Assembly (NCBI GenBank): GCA_023410055.1
Contig: JAEYQK010000073.1
Span: 1-64,000 of the forward strand
Origin: Acidobacteriota bacterium
Lineage (GTDB): Bacteria; Acidobacteriota; Terriglobia; Terriglobales; Acidobacteriaceae
DNA length: 64,000 bases
Direction of reading: 5' to 3'
The position numbers and the translations under genes were made by a program. Positions 36,024 to 44,892 of this stretch are shown here, piece after piece. Under the pieces are notes generated by a model. It saw only the letters and a program-made list of their open reading frames with translations, ran no database searches and was not told the origin of the DNA. The stretch's first letter is position 1. Every line of letters starts with the position of its first letter.

Positions 36024-37415
36024 ATGCGTGTTGTTGATCTGATCCGAAAGAAACGCGACGGGCACGAACTGACGCGTGAAGAAATCAATTACATCGTTGC
36101 CGGTTACACGCGCGAAGAAATACCGGATTATCAGGTGGCGTCGCTGCTGATGGCAATCGTGCTGCGCGGGATGAGCAAGGCGGAGTTGCCGGCCCTGACG
36201 GAAGCGATGCTGCATTCTGGCGAGGTGCTTGATCTCTCGTCATTGGCCGGAGTGAAAGTCGATAAGCACTCGACCGGCGGCGTGGGAGACAAGACCTCGT
36301 TGATCCTGGCGCCGATCGTCGCAGCCGGCGGGCTGAAGGTGCCGATGATCAGCGGGCGCGGCCTCGGTCATACTGGCGGCACGCTGGACAAGCTAGAGTC
36401 GATTCCGGGATTCAACGTCAATCTGTCGTTGCAGCAATTCATCGAAGCGCTGGACAAATGCGGTTGCGGGCTGATCGGCCAGACGAAAGAAATCGCTCCG
36501 GCGGACAAAAAGCTTTATGCGCTGCGTGACGTCACTGGCACGGTAGAGAGTCCTTATCTTATCTGCGCTTCGATCATGAGCAAGAAGCTGGCCGAGGGCA
36601 TCGATGCACTGGTGCTCGACGTGAAGACCGGTTCCGGCGCCTTCATGAAGAAAGAAGAAGACGCCGTTTACCTCGCGGAGTTGATGGTCGAGACCGGGCG
36701 GCGCATGGGCAAGAAGATGGTCGCGCTGATCACGGACATGGACCAGCCGCTGGGCCGAGCCGTCGGAAATGCGTTGGAAGTGGTCGAATGCTTTGACGTC
36801 CTGCGCGGCAGAGGACCAGACGATCTGCGCGAGCTTTCGCTGGAATTGTGCGGCTGGATGTTCTATCTCGGTGGCCGGACGGAATCGGTCAACGCCGGAA
36901 AGCAGCTTGCTGCAGAGTTGATCGCCAACGGTCAGGGCCTGGAGAAGTTCCGCGAGATCATTCGCATACAGGGCGGCGATCCGTCGGTGATTGACGATCC
37001 GAAAAAGTTGCCGCAGGCAGCGCACCAAATCGAGATCGAGAGCGACGCGGCTGGGTACGTCGCCAGCATTGGATGCGAGCAGATCGGCACGGCGAGCGTG
37101 GTTCTGGGCGGCGGCCGCGAGAAGAAGGAAGACTCGGTCGATCCGGCAGTTGGCATCATGCTGCACAAGAAGGTCGGTGATGCGGTCGCCCGCGGCGAAT
37201 CGATCTGCACCGTGTACTTCAATTCCGACAAGCGGTTGGCCGAAGCTCGCAAGCTGATCGAAGATGCGTACCACATCAGCACGGCGGCAAAGTATCTGCC
37301 GCGACCACTGATTCATCGCGTGATCGATGGCGCAGAGATGGACGCCGCTGAAGACACTAAGAAGAACGCTGACAGCATTCCCGAGCCGACCGAATTTCTC
37401 GGAACACGGGCATAA
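36024..37415 (+). CDS. deoA: Thymidine/pyrimidine-nucleoside phosphorylase
   Basis: A 463-aa homodimeric phosphorylase that splits thymidine, deoxyuridine or uridine into base and (deoxy)ribose-1-phosphate. Signature residues are in VDKHSTGGVGDKTSL and SGRGLGHTGGTLDKLESIPG; the alpha/beta domain and a C-terminal lipoyl-like PYNP domain (DAAGYVASIGCEQIGTASVV) are complete. The C-terminus is about 30 residues longer than usual. From sequence alone I cannot decide between thymidine-specific (DeoA) and broad-range (Pdp). Cotranscription with cdd is very likely (12-bp gap, GGGAAGG ribosome site). Confidence 0.94.
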   Translation: MRVVDLIRKKRDGHELTREEINYIVAGYTREEIPDYQVASLLMAIVLRGMSKAELPALTEAMLHSGEVLDLSSLAGVKVDKHSTGGVGDKTSLILAPIVAAGGLKVPMISGRGLGHTGGTLDKLESIPGFNVNLSLQQFIEALDKCGCGLIGQTKEIAPADKKLYALRDVTGTVESPYLICASIMSKKLAEGIDALVLDVKTGSGAFMKKEEDAVYLAELMVETGRRMGKKMVALITDMDQPLGRAVGNALEVVECFDVLRGRGPDDLRELSLELCGWMFYLGGRTESVNAGKQLAAELIANGQGLEKFREIIRIQGGDPSVIDDPKKLPQAAHQIEIESDAAGYVASIGCEQIGTASVVLGGGREKKEDSVDPAVGIMLHKKVGDAVARGESICTVYFNSDKRLAEARKLIEDAYHISTAAKYLPRPLIHRVIDGAEMDAAEDTKKNADSIPEPTEFLGTRA

Positions 37416-37416
37416 C

Positions 37417-37455
37417 TGATCGGGCGATCGGGTCATTGAGCCATTGGAAACCAGT
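37417..37455. repeat. GATCGGGCGATCGGGTCATT repeat
   Basis: Short relative of the arrays at 17395-17470 and 21062-21145, directly after the phosphorylase stop codon. Confidence 0.55.
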
Positions 37456-37551
37456 ATCTTGTTTTGGAAGTGAATCCGCTCAAGCCAAAAAGGCAGAACG
37501 GGCACCGGACCGGCTGAACGCCGACGGTACTAAGGACTAGGAGACACATAT

Positions 37552-38808
37552 ATGGGCCGATTCGTAGGCGTACTCGGCATCGCGACAATGATGGGCTTGG
37601 CGTACATATTTTCGACCAATCGCCGAGCGATAAAGCTGAAGACAGTTGCCTGGGGGCTGACGCTCCAGTTCGCATTTGCGCTCTTCGTATTGGACGTCGA
37701 GTGGGGACGTCGAGCAATCAGAGCGGCGGGTCAGGCCGTTACGAACCTGCTCGGCTGCGCGTTTGCCGGATCGAGTTTTGTGTTCGGCGATCTGGGCAAG
37801 TCGGGCGGCGTCTTCGCTTTTAGTGTGCTGACGACCATCATCTTCGTGTCGGCGTTCTTTGCGATTTTGTACCACTTCGGCATCATGCAGTTGATTGTGA
37901 AGGGAATCGCCTGGGTGATGACGCGGTTCATGGGTGCCAGTGGCGCCGAGTCGCTGAACGTCGCCGCCAGCATCTTCATTGGCCAGACGGAAGCTCCGTT
38001 AACGATTCGACCATTCCTGCCTTCGTGCACGAAGTCGGAGCTGATGACGATCATGACTGCCGGTATGGCTCACGTATCGGGCGGCATCATGGCGGCATAC
38101 ATTCTATTTGGAATCGAAGCGCAGCACCTGCTGGCGGCGGTGATCATGACCGCTCCCGGCACGATTCTGATTTCCAAGATGCTTGTGCCGGAGACCGAAG
38201 TTCCAGTCACCGCGCCGCGCGGGACAATCAAGCCGGGTGCCGCCGTCGCCGAATCGCCTGAGTTCGATCTCAGCAAAGTCGAGATGCCGAAAGACGCCAA
38301 CATGCTGGGCGCGATAGCTCGTGGCACGACAGATGGCCTGCAGCTTGCGCTCAATGTCGGTGCCATGCTGATCGCGATCCTTGCGCTCGTATATCTGCTC
38401 AACGGCATTCTCGGCTGGACGCACGGGCACATTCACTGGTTCCCGGGTTCACTGCAGGCCATTCTTAGCCCGCTGTTTGCTCCCATCGCTTGGGTCATTG
38501 GCGTGCCGTGGAAGGATTGTATGGCTATCGGAAACTTGCTCGGAACGCGTATGGTGCTCAACGAGTTCGTTGCGTTCTCACAGCTTGGGCCGATGAAGGA
38601 CGCGTTGGATCCGAAGTCGTTTACGGTCGCGACGTTTGCGTTGTGCGGATTTGCCAACTTCAGCTCGATTGGAATTCAGATCGGTGGCATTGGTGCATTG
38701 GCTCCGAACAAGCGCGACGAACTGGCGAAGCTTGGCTTCCGTGCGATGCTAGCCGGTACGATGGCGAACCTGATGTCGGCGAGTATCGTTGGCATACTGA
38801 TGAAGTAA
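37552..38808 (+). CDS. nupC: Concentrative (CNT/NupC) nucleoside transporter
   Basis: A 418-aa inner-membrane nucleoside symporter of the CNT family. The N-terminal helices (GVLGIATMMGLAYIFS and TVAWGLTLQFAFALFVL) lead to the core with SLNVAASIFIGQTEAPLTI, the motif that lines the nucleoside site, and GTRMVLNEFVAF and CGFANFSSIGIQIGGIGAL near the end. AGGAGA precedes the ATG. Placed within the salvage cluster it should import the nucleosides that the flanking enzymes break down. Confidence 0.94.
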   Translation: MGRFVGVLGIATMMGLAYIFSTNRRAIKLKTVAWGLTLQFAFALFVLDVEWGRRAIRAAGQAVTNLLGCAFAGSSFVFGDLGKSGGVFAFSVLTTIIFVSAFFAILYHFGIMQLIVKGIAWVMTRFMGASGAESLNVAASIFIGQTEAPLTIRPFLPSCTKSELMTIMTAGMAHVSGGIMAAYILFGIEAQHLLAAVIMTAPGTILISKMLVPETEVPVTAPRGTIKPGAAVAESPEFDLSKVEMPKDANMLGAIARGTTDGLQLALNVGAMLIAILALVYLLNGILGWTHGHIHWFPGSLQAILSPLFAPIAWVIGVPWKDCMAIGNLLGTRMVLNEFVAFSQLGPMKDALDPKSFTVATFALCGFANFSSIGIQIGGIGALAPNKRDELAKLGFRAMLAGTMANLMSASIVGILMK

Positions 38809-38817
38809 GGTAGAGGA

Positions 38818-39105
38818 ATGCGATTTAGAACTGCACTGATATTCATTGTTGTGTTTGTTGGCGGGGTGTTTGGATTCCAGCCGTTGATGACGTGGATGGT
38901 TGAGCGAACGATGTCGCAGGGCCAGCAGCTCAGCAGTCTACAGAACTCGCTGTTTATGGCGTCGCTGATCGTTAGAGAGTTGTGGTGGATGCTCGTTCCG
39001 GCCATCATCGTCTTCTTCTTGCTGATTGCGACGATCACGGCAGTCATTCGGCATTTCAGGAAGAAAGGCAAGAGCCAGACGAGCGCGTCGGCGACTGCGC
39101 AGTGA
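38818..39105 (+). CDS. Small two-helix membrane protein in the nucleoside operon
   Basis: A 95-aa protein with two helices (TALIFIVVFVGGVFGFQPLM and WWMLVPAIIVFFLLIATITAV) and a short basic cytoplasmic tail. GAGGA precedes the ATG. It lies 9 bp after the transporter gene and 7 bp before the purine-nucleoside phosphorylase gene. It could be an accessory subunit of the transporter. I do not recognise a family. Confidence 0.7.
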   Translation: MRFRTALIFIVVFVGGVFGFQPLMTWMVERTMSQGQQLSSLQNSLFMASLIVRELWWMLVPAIIVFFLLIATITAVIRHFRKKGKSQTSASATAQ

Positions 39106-39112
39106 GGGACCT

Positions 39113-39967
39113 ATGACCAGTGTTGGGACAAGCATCGCGGGTGAATACGAGCGCGCCGAACAGGCAGCGCAATATGTGCTGTCGAAGACGAAGCAGCGGC
39201 CTGAGATCGCTCTCGTGCTGGGCTCGGGGTTGGGCGGGTTCGCCGACGAACTTGAAGATGCGGTGCGCATTCCGTACGCCGAGATCCCGCATTATCCGAA
39301 GCCGACGGCCGAGGGTCACGCCGGACAGTTGGTGATCGGAAAGGCCGAAGGCGTGGTCGTCGCGGCAATGCAGGGACGCGTTCACCTTTACGAAGGCCAT
39401 CCGATCAAGGACGTCGTCTTCCCAATGCGAGTATTCGGGCGCATGGGAATCGGTGCGGCCATCCTGACGAACGCGGCTGGCGGAATCAGCCACAAGCTCA
39501 AGCAGGGATGCCTGGTCGTTCTGCAAGATCACATCAATCTGAGTGGTTGCAATCCGCTTGGCGGTCCGAACGATCCTCGCTTGGGCGTGCGGTTCCTCGA
39601 TATGACGAACGCGTACGACGCCCAGTATCAAGAGCTGGCGTTGCGCGAAGGACATCGGCTAGGGATCGACATCTTTCACGGCGTCTACTGCGCGCTGCCG
39701 GGACCGACTTACGAGACGCCAGCTGAAATACGGTTCCTGCGAACGATCGGCGCGGACGTCGTAGGCATGAGCACGGTAAACGAAGTTATCGTGGCCCGAC
39801 ATATGAAGATGAAGGTGCTGGCAATCTCGTGCGTGACCAATATGGCAGCCGGAATTCTCGATCAGCCGATCACGCATGAAGAAGTGCTGGAGACGGGCGC
39901 TCGCGTTCGCGGGCAATTTGTTTCGCTGTTGCGGGCGGTGATTCCGCAGATGCTGAAGAACGGGTAA
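39113..39967 (+). CDS. punA: Purine-nucleoside phosphorylase
   Basis: A 284-aa trimeric-type purine-nucleoside phosphorylase, which releases hypoxanthine or guanine from inosine or guanosine. The phosphate loop is VLGSGLGGFADEL; HYPKPTAEGHAGQLVIG, MQGRVHLYEGHPIKDVVFPMR (split here by loops), LTNAAGGISHKLKQG and GPTYETPAEIRFLRTIGADVVGMSTVNE follow in the right order. The ATG at 39113 is chosen because the upstream frame is inside the previous gene. Confidence 0.94.
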   Translation: MTSVGTSIAGEYERAEQAAQYVLSKTKQRPEIALVLGSGLGGFADELEDAVRIPYAEIPHYPKPTAEGHAGQLVIGKAEGVVVAAMQGRVHLYEGHPIKDVVFPMRVFGRMGIGAAILTNAAGGISHKLKQGCLVVLQDHINLSGCNPLGGPNDPRLGVRFLDMTNAYDAQYQELALREGHRLGIDIFHGVYCALPGPTYETPAEIRFLRTIGADVVGMSTVNEVIVARHMKMKVLAISCVTNMAAGILDQPITHEEVLETGARVRGQFVSLLRAVIPQMLKNG

Positions 39968-39970
39968 TTG

Positions 39971-40047
39971 GGTTTTAGGTGATTGGGTATTGGGAAAAAC
40001 AGATTCAAATTGCATGACCTAATACCTAAAGCCCAAGACCTAAAACC
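39971..40047. repeat. 77-bp inverted repeat between pnp and udk genes
   Basis: GGTTTTAGG (39971-39979) and CCTAAAACC (40039-40047) are perfect outer arms. Further inner pairing is possible between GGGTATTGGG and the CCTAATACC/AGCCC stretch. It probably folds as a long hairpin at the 3' end of the phosphorylase mRNA and may limit read-through into the kinase gene. Confidence 0.7.
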
Positions 40048-40052
40048 AATAG

Positions 40053-40745
40053 ATGATGACTGAGCATTCTCATAAACCATATCTTATCGGCGTCGCCGGG
40101 CCATCGTGTGCCGGGAAGACGGAGCTATCGCGGAATCTTACGCGGGCACTGGACGCAACATTGTTGCCGCTCGATTGCTACTATCGCGAACTCCATCATC
40201 TGACGATGGAGCAGCGCAACCGGTTCAACTTCGATGAGCCTGCTGCCTTGGATCACGACCTCTTCGTGCAGCATCTGCGCGAGTTGGCCGAGGGACGTCC
40301 GATCAACCGTCCGGTGTACGACTTTGCCACGCATTCGAGAACGGCAGACGTGGAGCGTATTGCTCCAGGACACTCGAGCGGACAACTGGAACTGCCGGGC
40401 AGTGAAGAGCCACTGCATCGCGAGTTCATCGTCGTGGAAGGCCTATTCGTTCTTTATTGGGAAGATGTGCGCAGCCTGTTTGAGACCAAGGTGTTCGTTG
40501 ATCTGGAAGACGGGCCGTGCCTGGAGCGCCGCATCTATCGCGATACCAGGGAGCGCGGAAGGACGAGCGAGTCGGTGATTCGCCAATTCACCGAGACCGT
40601 GCAGCCGATGTCGAATATCTACGTGCGTCCAACGAGGCACAATGCGGATATCGTCGTACCCGGCGACAACGACATCAGTCTGTCGGTTGCGACGGTGCTG
40701 GAGCACGTGACTCATCACGCGCGGGCGCGCGCGGCCGAGGCGTAA
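40053..40745 (+). CDS. udk: Uridine kinase-like P-loop kinase
   Basis: A 230-aa nucleoside kinase of the uridine/phosphoribulokinase superfamily. Walker A is GVAGPSCAGKTELS, followed by LPLDCYYRELHHLTMEQRNRFNFDEPAALD, typical of uridine kinase (split here by three residues), then PVYDFATHSRT and VVEGLFVLYWEDVRSLFETKVFVD. RRIYRDTRERGRTSESV is the lid. It would phosphorylate uridine or cytidine to the monophosphate, completing the salvage set. Confidence 0.9.
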   Translation: MMTEHSHKPYLIGVAGPSCAGKTELSRNLTRALDATLLPLDCYYRELHHLTMEQRNRFNFDEPAALDHDLFVQHLRELAEGRPINRPVYDFATHSRTADVERIAPGHSSGQLELPGSEEPLHREFIVVEGLFVLYWEDVRSLFETKVFVDLEDGPCLERRIYRDTRERGRTSESVIRQFTETVQPMSNIYVRPTRHNADIVVPGDNDISLSVATVLEHVTHHARARAAEA

Positions 40746-40822
40746 GTCTAGAGTACCAGCAGATTTTGACGTAACCGTGGTAATAGGCCAACGGCACGTG
40801 TGCGGGATAAAATATAAGTTAA

Positions 40823-41086
40823 ATGACGAGAAAGCTGACCGAATTCGAAGATATGGCACCGGACAAGACGGTGTGGTGGTGTCCGGAATGTGGGCGCATC
40901 TCGGCCGATCGCCATGGCAGGCTTGCCATGCTCGGCTGGAGCGATAGCTGCACGGTGCTGGCCGTGCTGGTCAGTGAAGACAGCATCGTTCTCGACACGA
41001 ACGGGCGTGTCTCCCAGGCCGACCTGATCGCGGAACAGCCGGAGCCATTCCCCGGTAGGGAACAGGCGCGAGAAAATCATCTCTGA
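40823..41086 (+). CDS. Small protein with a CxxC knuckle
   Basis: An 87-aa acidic protein with one zinc-knuckle-like pair, WWCPECGRISADRHG, and a hydrophobic middle (SCTVLAVLVSEDSIVLD). The ribosome site is poor. Only one CxxC is present, so metal binding would need a dimer or other ligands. I do not recognise a family, but composition and codon use look like a true gene. Confidence 0.55.
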   Translation: MTRKLTEFEDMAPDKTVWWCPECGRISADRHGRLAMLGWSDSCTVLAVLVSEDSIVLDTNGRVSQADLIAEQPEPFPGREQARENHL

Positions 41087-41158
41087 TTGTGGTCTTTTGA
41101 TGTGTAATTGGTAGTCGGTTCGTTCACCTTGCAGTAGACGAATTGCCAATTGCCAATC

Positions 41159-44137
41159 ATGAAACGCGCACTCTTCGTACTTCTACTTGTTTCCGTCTGC
41201 GCCGTCGCGCAGGAGATTCCAAACGACAAAGAGATTCGGCTGCCCACGAGCAAGCTGTTGCTCGCGCCAGTTCCGGGCAATCCGCAGCAAACGAACTCTT
41301 TTCCGACCGCGATGGTGGTGTCACCGGACAAGAAGTATCTCGCCATCCTGAACAACGGCTTTGGCACCGTGGAGTCGAAGGGGCAGCAATCCATCGGAAT
41401 ACTCGATGTGAAGACGAACGAGCTGAGGGATTTTCCTGATCCGCGGCTCGGGTTGCGCGCAGAGCAGACGTATTTCCTTGGACTCGCGTGGAGCGGCGAT
41501 GGCAAGCACCTCTACGCGTCAGTTGCGTCGATCACCGATCCGCTAGGCGAGAAGACTGGGAACACCGGCAACGGCATCGCGGTGTACTCGCTCCCAAACG
41601 GCGTAGTCTCGCCCGAGCGGTTCATCAAGATTCCACTGCAACAACTCGCACCGGGAAAGAAGTCGAACAAGATTTGGAGCAAGCTGCCAGAGGACAAGGC
41701 CATACCGTATCCGGCGGGGATAGGGGTGATCGAAGGACATACCGCCACGAAGTGGGACGAACCGGATGAGTTGGTGGTTGCCGACAACATGTCGGATAAC
41801 GTCTTGTTGATCAATGCCGAGACAGGAGAAATAATTCGGCGGTTTGACCTCAGCAGCAGTGAGCGCATTCCTTCTGCGTATCCATACGCGGTCAACAGTG
41901 CGGGGTGGGTCAGCTTGTGGAATGATTCTCGAGTCGCAAGACTCAACTTTAGTTCAGGACAAGTCAAATATTCTGGCGTCTTCGGTCGCCGAACTTCGGC
42001 GAGCGCAGGGCCGCATCCGACTGCAATGGCGGCGAGTCGATGTGGCGAAGTTCTATATGTCACCTCATCGAATGCAGATCGCCTTGTTGTAATCGAAGGG
42101 AGCGGCAGGGTGGTTGATGAAGTATCTACCACGTTTCCTAATCAGAGCGTTGGTGGCAACTATCCGAATGCGATCGCGCGAACGGAGGACGGCAAGTACT
42201 TATTCGTCGCAAATGCGTCTTCCGATGCAGTTGCCGTGTTTCGCACTAAAATCTGGCACGAGTGCACGATATGCATCGATGATTGCGACGCCAAAGACGA
42301 GCCGCAGTTTCATTCCGCCAAACTCCTCGGCCTCATCCCCACCGAGTGGTATCCGACAGCGATCACAGTAGTAGGGGACGAGCTCTTCATCGCCAGCGGA
42401 AAGGGCAAGGGTGCCGGCCCGAATGGGGCGGAGGTGCCCCCTGGCACGCCGGGACGTAGAGGCGATTCGGGGCGGCCGTTCATTGCGTCTCTGATGCATG
42501 GTTCGATTGCGCGCGTGAACATCACCGAAGCTCTTAAGAACCTGCCGCAGTTGACGAAGGAAGTTGAGCGGTCGAACCTGATGGCGGGAAGGACGGACCG
42601 GATTGAGTTCGGAACTGAGCGCACCGTAACTGCGGGAAGAGGTAAGGCGGCCGGACTGGAGTCCGGCGCTACAAAAACAAGGGCGCGGCACCCCAAGTCC
42701 GGGAGGAACGGGCCGATCAAGCACGTGATCTATGTCATCAAGGAGAACCGCACGTACGACCAGATCTTTGGCGACATCGCAGGGGCGAACGGCGATCCGT
42801 CGCTGGTGATGTACGGCGAGGACATCACGCCGAACCAGCACAAGCTGGCGCGGCAATTCGGCGTGCTGGACAACTTCTACGACTCGGGCGAAGTCAGCGG
42901 GAACGGGCACGTGTGGTCAACGGCGGCGATCACGAGCGACTACACGGAGAAGACCTGGCAGATCGTCTATCGCGGAGGCCAGCGGACGTATGACTACGAA
43001 GGCCATGTTGCGAACCGCATTCCGATGGACGATGACATCCCGGACGTGAATGAGCCGGGCACGGGCTATCTGTGGACGAACCTGGCGCGGAACAAACGGA
43101 CGTATCGTCATTACGGCGAGTACGTGACCTCGCGGTGGTGCAACGGGTTTCCGAAGGAGCAGCAATCGCCCCAGGCTGGGACACCTCTGGCGCAGGGTGT
43201 CGCCTGTGCAGCGACGTTCGTCAAGAAAGGAGAGGCGCTACCGGCGAACGTGGGCGATCCGAAGGGCGGACCTTCGCCGTACCCCTGGCCGATACCGATC
43301 CTCGCGCGCAATCAGGCCACCAAGCCGGAGTTGAAAGGGCACTTCGATCCACGATATCCAGACTTCAGGATGGACTATCCCGACCAGTTGCGCGCAGATG
43401 AATTCCTGAACGAGTTCGCCGGGTTCGTGAAGGCGCGCGGAACGAAGAAGGAATTGCCGGAGTTCATTGTGTTGCGGTTGCCGAACGATCACACGAGCGG
43501 CACCAGGCCGGGTTACGCCACGCCAAGCGCGGCCGTCGCGGACAACGATCTGGCGTTGGGCCGAGTGGTCGATGCCGTTTCGCATTCACCGTACTGGGAA
43601 GACACGGCGATCTTCGTGCTTGAGGACGATGCGCAGGATGGCGCCGACCACGTCGACGCACATCGTTCAACGGCGCTGGTGATCAGCCGGTGGTCGCCGA
43701 AGACACAGAGGGAGCCGAGGAACCAGGGAGGCGCAGAGGAGAGCGCAGCCGGACTGGAGTCCGGCGCTACGAAGGCAGGCGACTTCTTTGCTGATCACAA
43801 TTTCTATACAACGGTGAACTTGATCCACACGATGGAGGTGCTGCTGGGTTTGCCGCCAATGAATAACAACGACGCCCGCGCGGCGGTGATGGCGCCGTTG
43901 TTCAGCGGCGACGGGTCACAACCGGCGTTCATGGCGGACTTTCGCAATCGGGAGAATGGACTGATCTACCAGATGAATCCGGAGGCAGGTCAGGGCGCGA
44001 AAGAATCGGCGGAGATGGATTTCACGCACGCTGATTCGGTCGACACCGCCGTCCTGAACGCGATCCTGTGGCGCGACCGTAAGGGCGACGTGCCCATGCC
44101 GAAGCCAATGCACACAATGATTTTACCGAACGACTGA
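41159..44137 (+). CDS. YncE-propeller/phosphoesterase fusion with in-frame repeat insertions
   Basis: A 992-aa exported protein with signal peptide MKRALFVLLLVSVCAVAQ. The first half is a seven-bladed YncE-like propeller (AMVVSPDKKYLAILNNGFGT, DELVVADNMSDNVLLIN, ANASSDAVAVFRT). The second half is a PF04185-type phosphoesterase, resembling acid phosphatase or phospholipase C, starting IKHVIYVIKENRTYDQIFGD, with SGEVSGNGHVWSTAAI and LEDDAQDGADHVDAHRS, the metal-binding acidic/His set. At residues about 498-505 and 864-871 it carries AGLESGAT, encoded by the 23-bp dispersed repeat (42650-42672, 43748-43770). The first is followed by a GGGCGCGGCACCCC palindrome at 42681-42694. Both insertions sit in surface-loop-like places. 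Confidence 0.9.
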   Translation: MKRALFVLLLVSVCAVAQEIPNDKEIRLPTSKLLLAPVPGNPQQTNSFPTAMVVSPDKKYLAILNNGFGTVESKGQQSIGILDVKTNELRDFPDPRLGLRAEQTYFLGLAWSGDGKHLYASVASITDPLGEKTGNTGNGIAVYSLPNGVVSPERFIKIPLQQLAPGKKSNKIWSKLPEDKAIPYPAGIGVIEGHTATKWDEPDELVVADNMSDNVLLINAETGEIIRRFDLSSSERIPSAYPYAVNSAGWVSLWNDSRVARLNFSSGQVKYSGVFGRRTSASAGPHPTAMAASRCGEVLYVTSSNADRLVVIEGSGRVVDEVSTTFPNQSVGGNYPNAIARTEDGKYLFVANASSDAVAVFRTKIWHECTICIDDCDAKDEPQFHSAKLLGLIPTEWYPTAITVVGDELFIASGKGKGAGPNGAEVPPGTPGRRGDSGRPFIASLMHGSIARVNITEALKNLPQLTKEVERSNLMAGRTDRIEFGTERTVTAGRGKAAGLESGATKTRARHPKSGRNGPIKHVIYVIKENRTYDQIFGDIAGANGDPSLVMYGEDITPNQHKLARQFGVLDNFYDSGEVSGNGHVWSTAAITSDYTEKTWQIVYRGGQRTYDYEGHVANRIPMDDDIPDVNEPGTGYLWTNLARNKRTYRHYGEYVTSRWCNGFPKEQQSPQAGTPLAQGVACAATFVKKGEALPANVGDPKGGPSPYPWPIPILARNQATKPELKGHFDPRYPDFRMDYPDQLRADEFLNEFAGFVKARGTKKELPEFIVLRLPNDHTSGTRPGYATPSAAVADNDLALGRVVDAVSHSPYWEDTAIFVLEDDAQDGADHVDAHRSTALVISRWSPKTQREPRNQGGAEESAAGLESGATKAGDFFADHNFYTTVNLIHTMEVLLGLPPMNNNDARAAVMAPLFSGDGSQPAFMADFRNRENGLIYQMNPEAGQGAKESAEMDFTHADSVDTAVLNAILWRDRKGDVPMPKPMHTMILPND
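42650..42672 (+). repeat. 23-bp dispersed repeat inside a coding gene, copy 1
   Basis: The same 23 bases as the intergenic copy at 15426-15448, placed in codon phase 0 and read as AGLESGAT. It lies in the linker between the propeller and phosphoesterase halves. Confidence 0.92.
42681..42694 (+). repeat. GGGCGCGGCACCCC palindrome inside a coding gene
   Basis: Member of the palindrome family at 12734, 14616 and 10734, here read as RARHP. It is adjacent to the first 23-bp repeat, so two different elements are joined in one linker. Confidence 0.75.
43748..43770 (+). repeat. 23-bp dispersed repeat inside a coding gene, copy 2
   Basis: Second perfect copy of the 23 bases in the same gene, again in codon phase 0 and read as AGLESGAT. 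It lies in a Glu/Arg/Gln-rich stretch inside the phosphoesterase half. Confidence 0.92.
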
Positions 44138-44165
44138 GGGCGCGCAGTTCGGCTTGTTGGGATAT

Positions 44166-44774
44166 TTAGGCCTTCAGCTCATACGTGTGGTCGCAGTGAT
44201 CGTCGCCCTGCATGATGGTCTTCGTTCGCGTAAACTTCATCTCGGGATTGAGACCGGCGCAAAAGCCGTAGTCGTAGGAACACACCAGCGCGAACCCGAT
44301 CTCCCCGGGTATTCCGGCCTTCTTGAACTCTTCTGCCCAGCGGCAGCGTGTCACGTTGGCTTTCAACTTTTCCGGCCGGTTCTCGGCCCAGGTATACGTG
44401 ACATCCTCGCCTATGCCGGCGTAGAAATCACGAACAGCCTGCAGATTTCGCTTTCCTTTCGGGAGCGGATTCTTCTCGGTCTGCTGCTTCGCGTTTTCGA
44501 TCGTGGTCTTCTTAACCACGTCGATCACACCCGTACCGAACTTCTCCTGCAATTTCTGGACGTAGTGCCCCGTAGCCGTTGCGCTGTTGAACTGTGAATC
44601 GTGGACTCTCTTTTTCAACTGCTCGACTTCTTCAGCGGAACACGGCTTGGCATCAGCGCCATTCGCTTGACCTGCCGGCAATATGGTTACGAGTGCGGCT
44701 CCAGCGATAGATCCGGCTGCTCTCTGCAGAAAACCACGACGATTGGCCCCGGAGCCCTCAACTGCTTTCTTCAT
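44166..44774 (-). CDS. Tat-exported ATC-hydrolase-like protein
   Basis: A 202-aa protein whose N-terminus has a twin-arginine signal (NRRGFLQRAAGSIAGAALV). The C-terminal domain resembles the L-2-amino-thiazoline-4-carboxylic acid hydrolase family: TRCRWAEEFKKAGIPGEIGF, then CSYDYGFCAGLNPEMKFTRT and DDHCDHTYEL, with the conserved Cys/His/Asp residues. Family members act on cyclic thio-amino acids or are of unknown substrate and are usually cytoplasmic; a Tat-exported form is unusual. GGGAGAT precedes the ATG. It is divergent from the NTF2-like operon and may share its regulated promoter region. It converges on the phosphoesterase gene with a 28-bp gap. Confidence 0.8.
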   Translation of the reverse strand: MKKAVEGSGANRRGFLQRAAGSIAGAALVTILPAGQANGADAKPCSAEEVEQLKKRVHDSQFNSATATGHYVQKLQEKFGTGVIDVVKKTTIENAKQQTEKNPLPKGKRNLQAVRDFYAGIGEDVTYTWAENRPEKLKANVTRCRWAEEFKKAGIPGEIGFALVCSYDYGFCAGLNPEMKFTRTKTIMQGDDHCDHTYELKA

Positions 44775-44892
44775 GAGTTATCTCCCAGGTTTTTGGTTTC
44801 AGGTCAGTGTAATGCCTACGTCCCGAGCCGAGTCAACAACTGCCGCCAAGGCTGCCTGGGGCGAGGTAGTTGAATGCCTGTCCGCTTTACGC

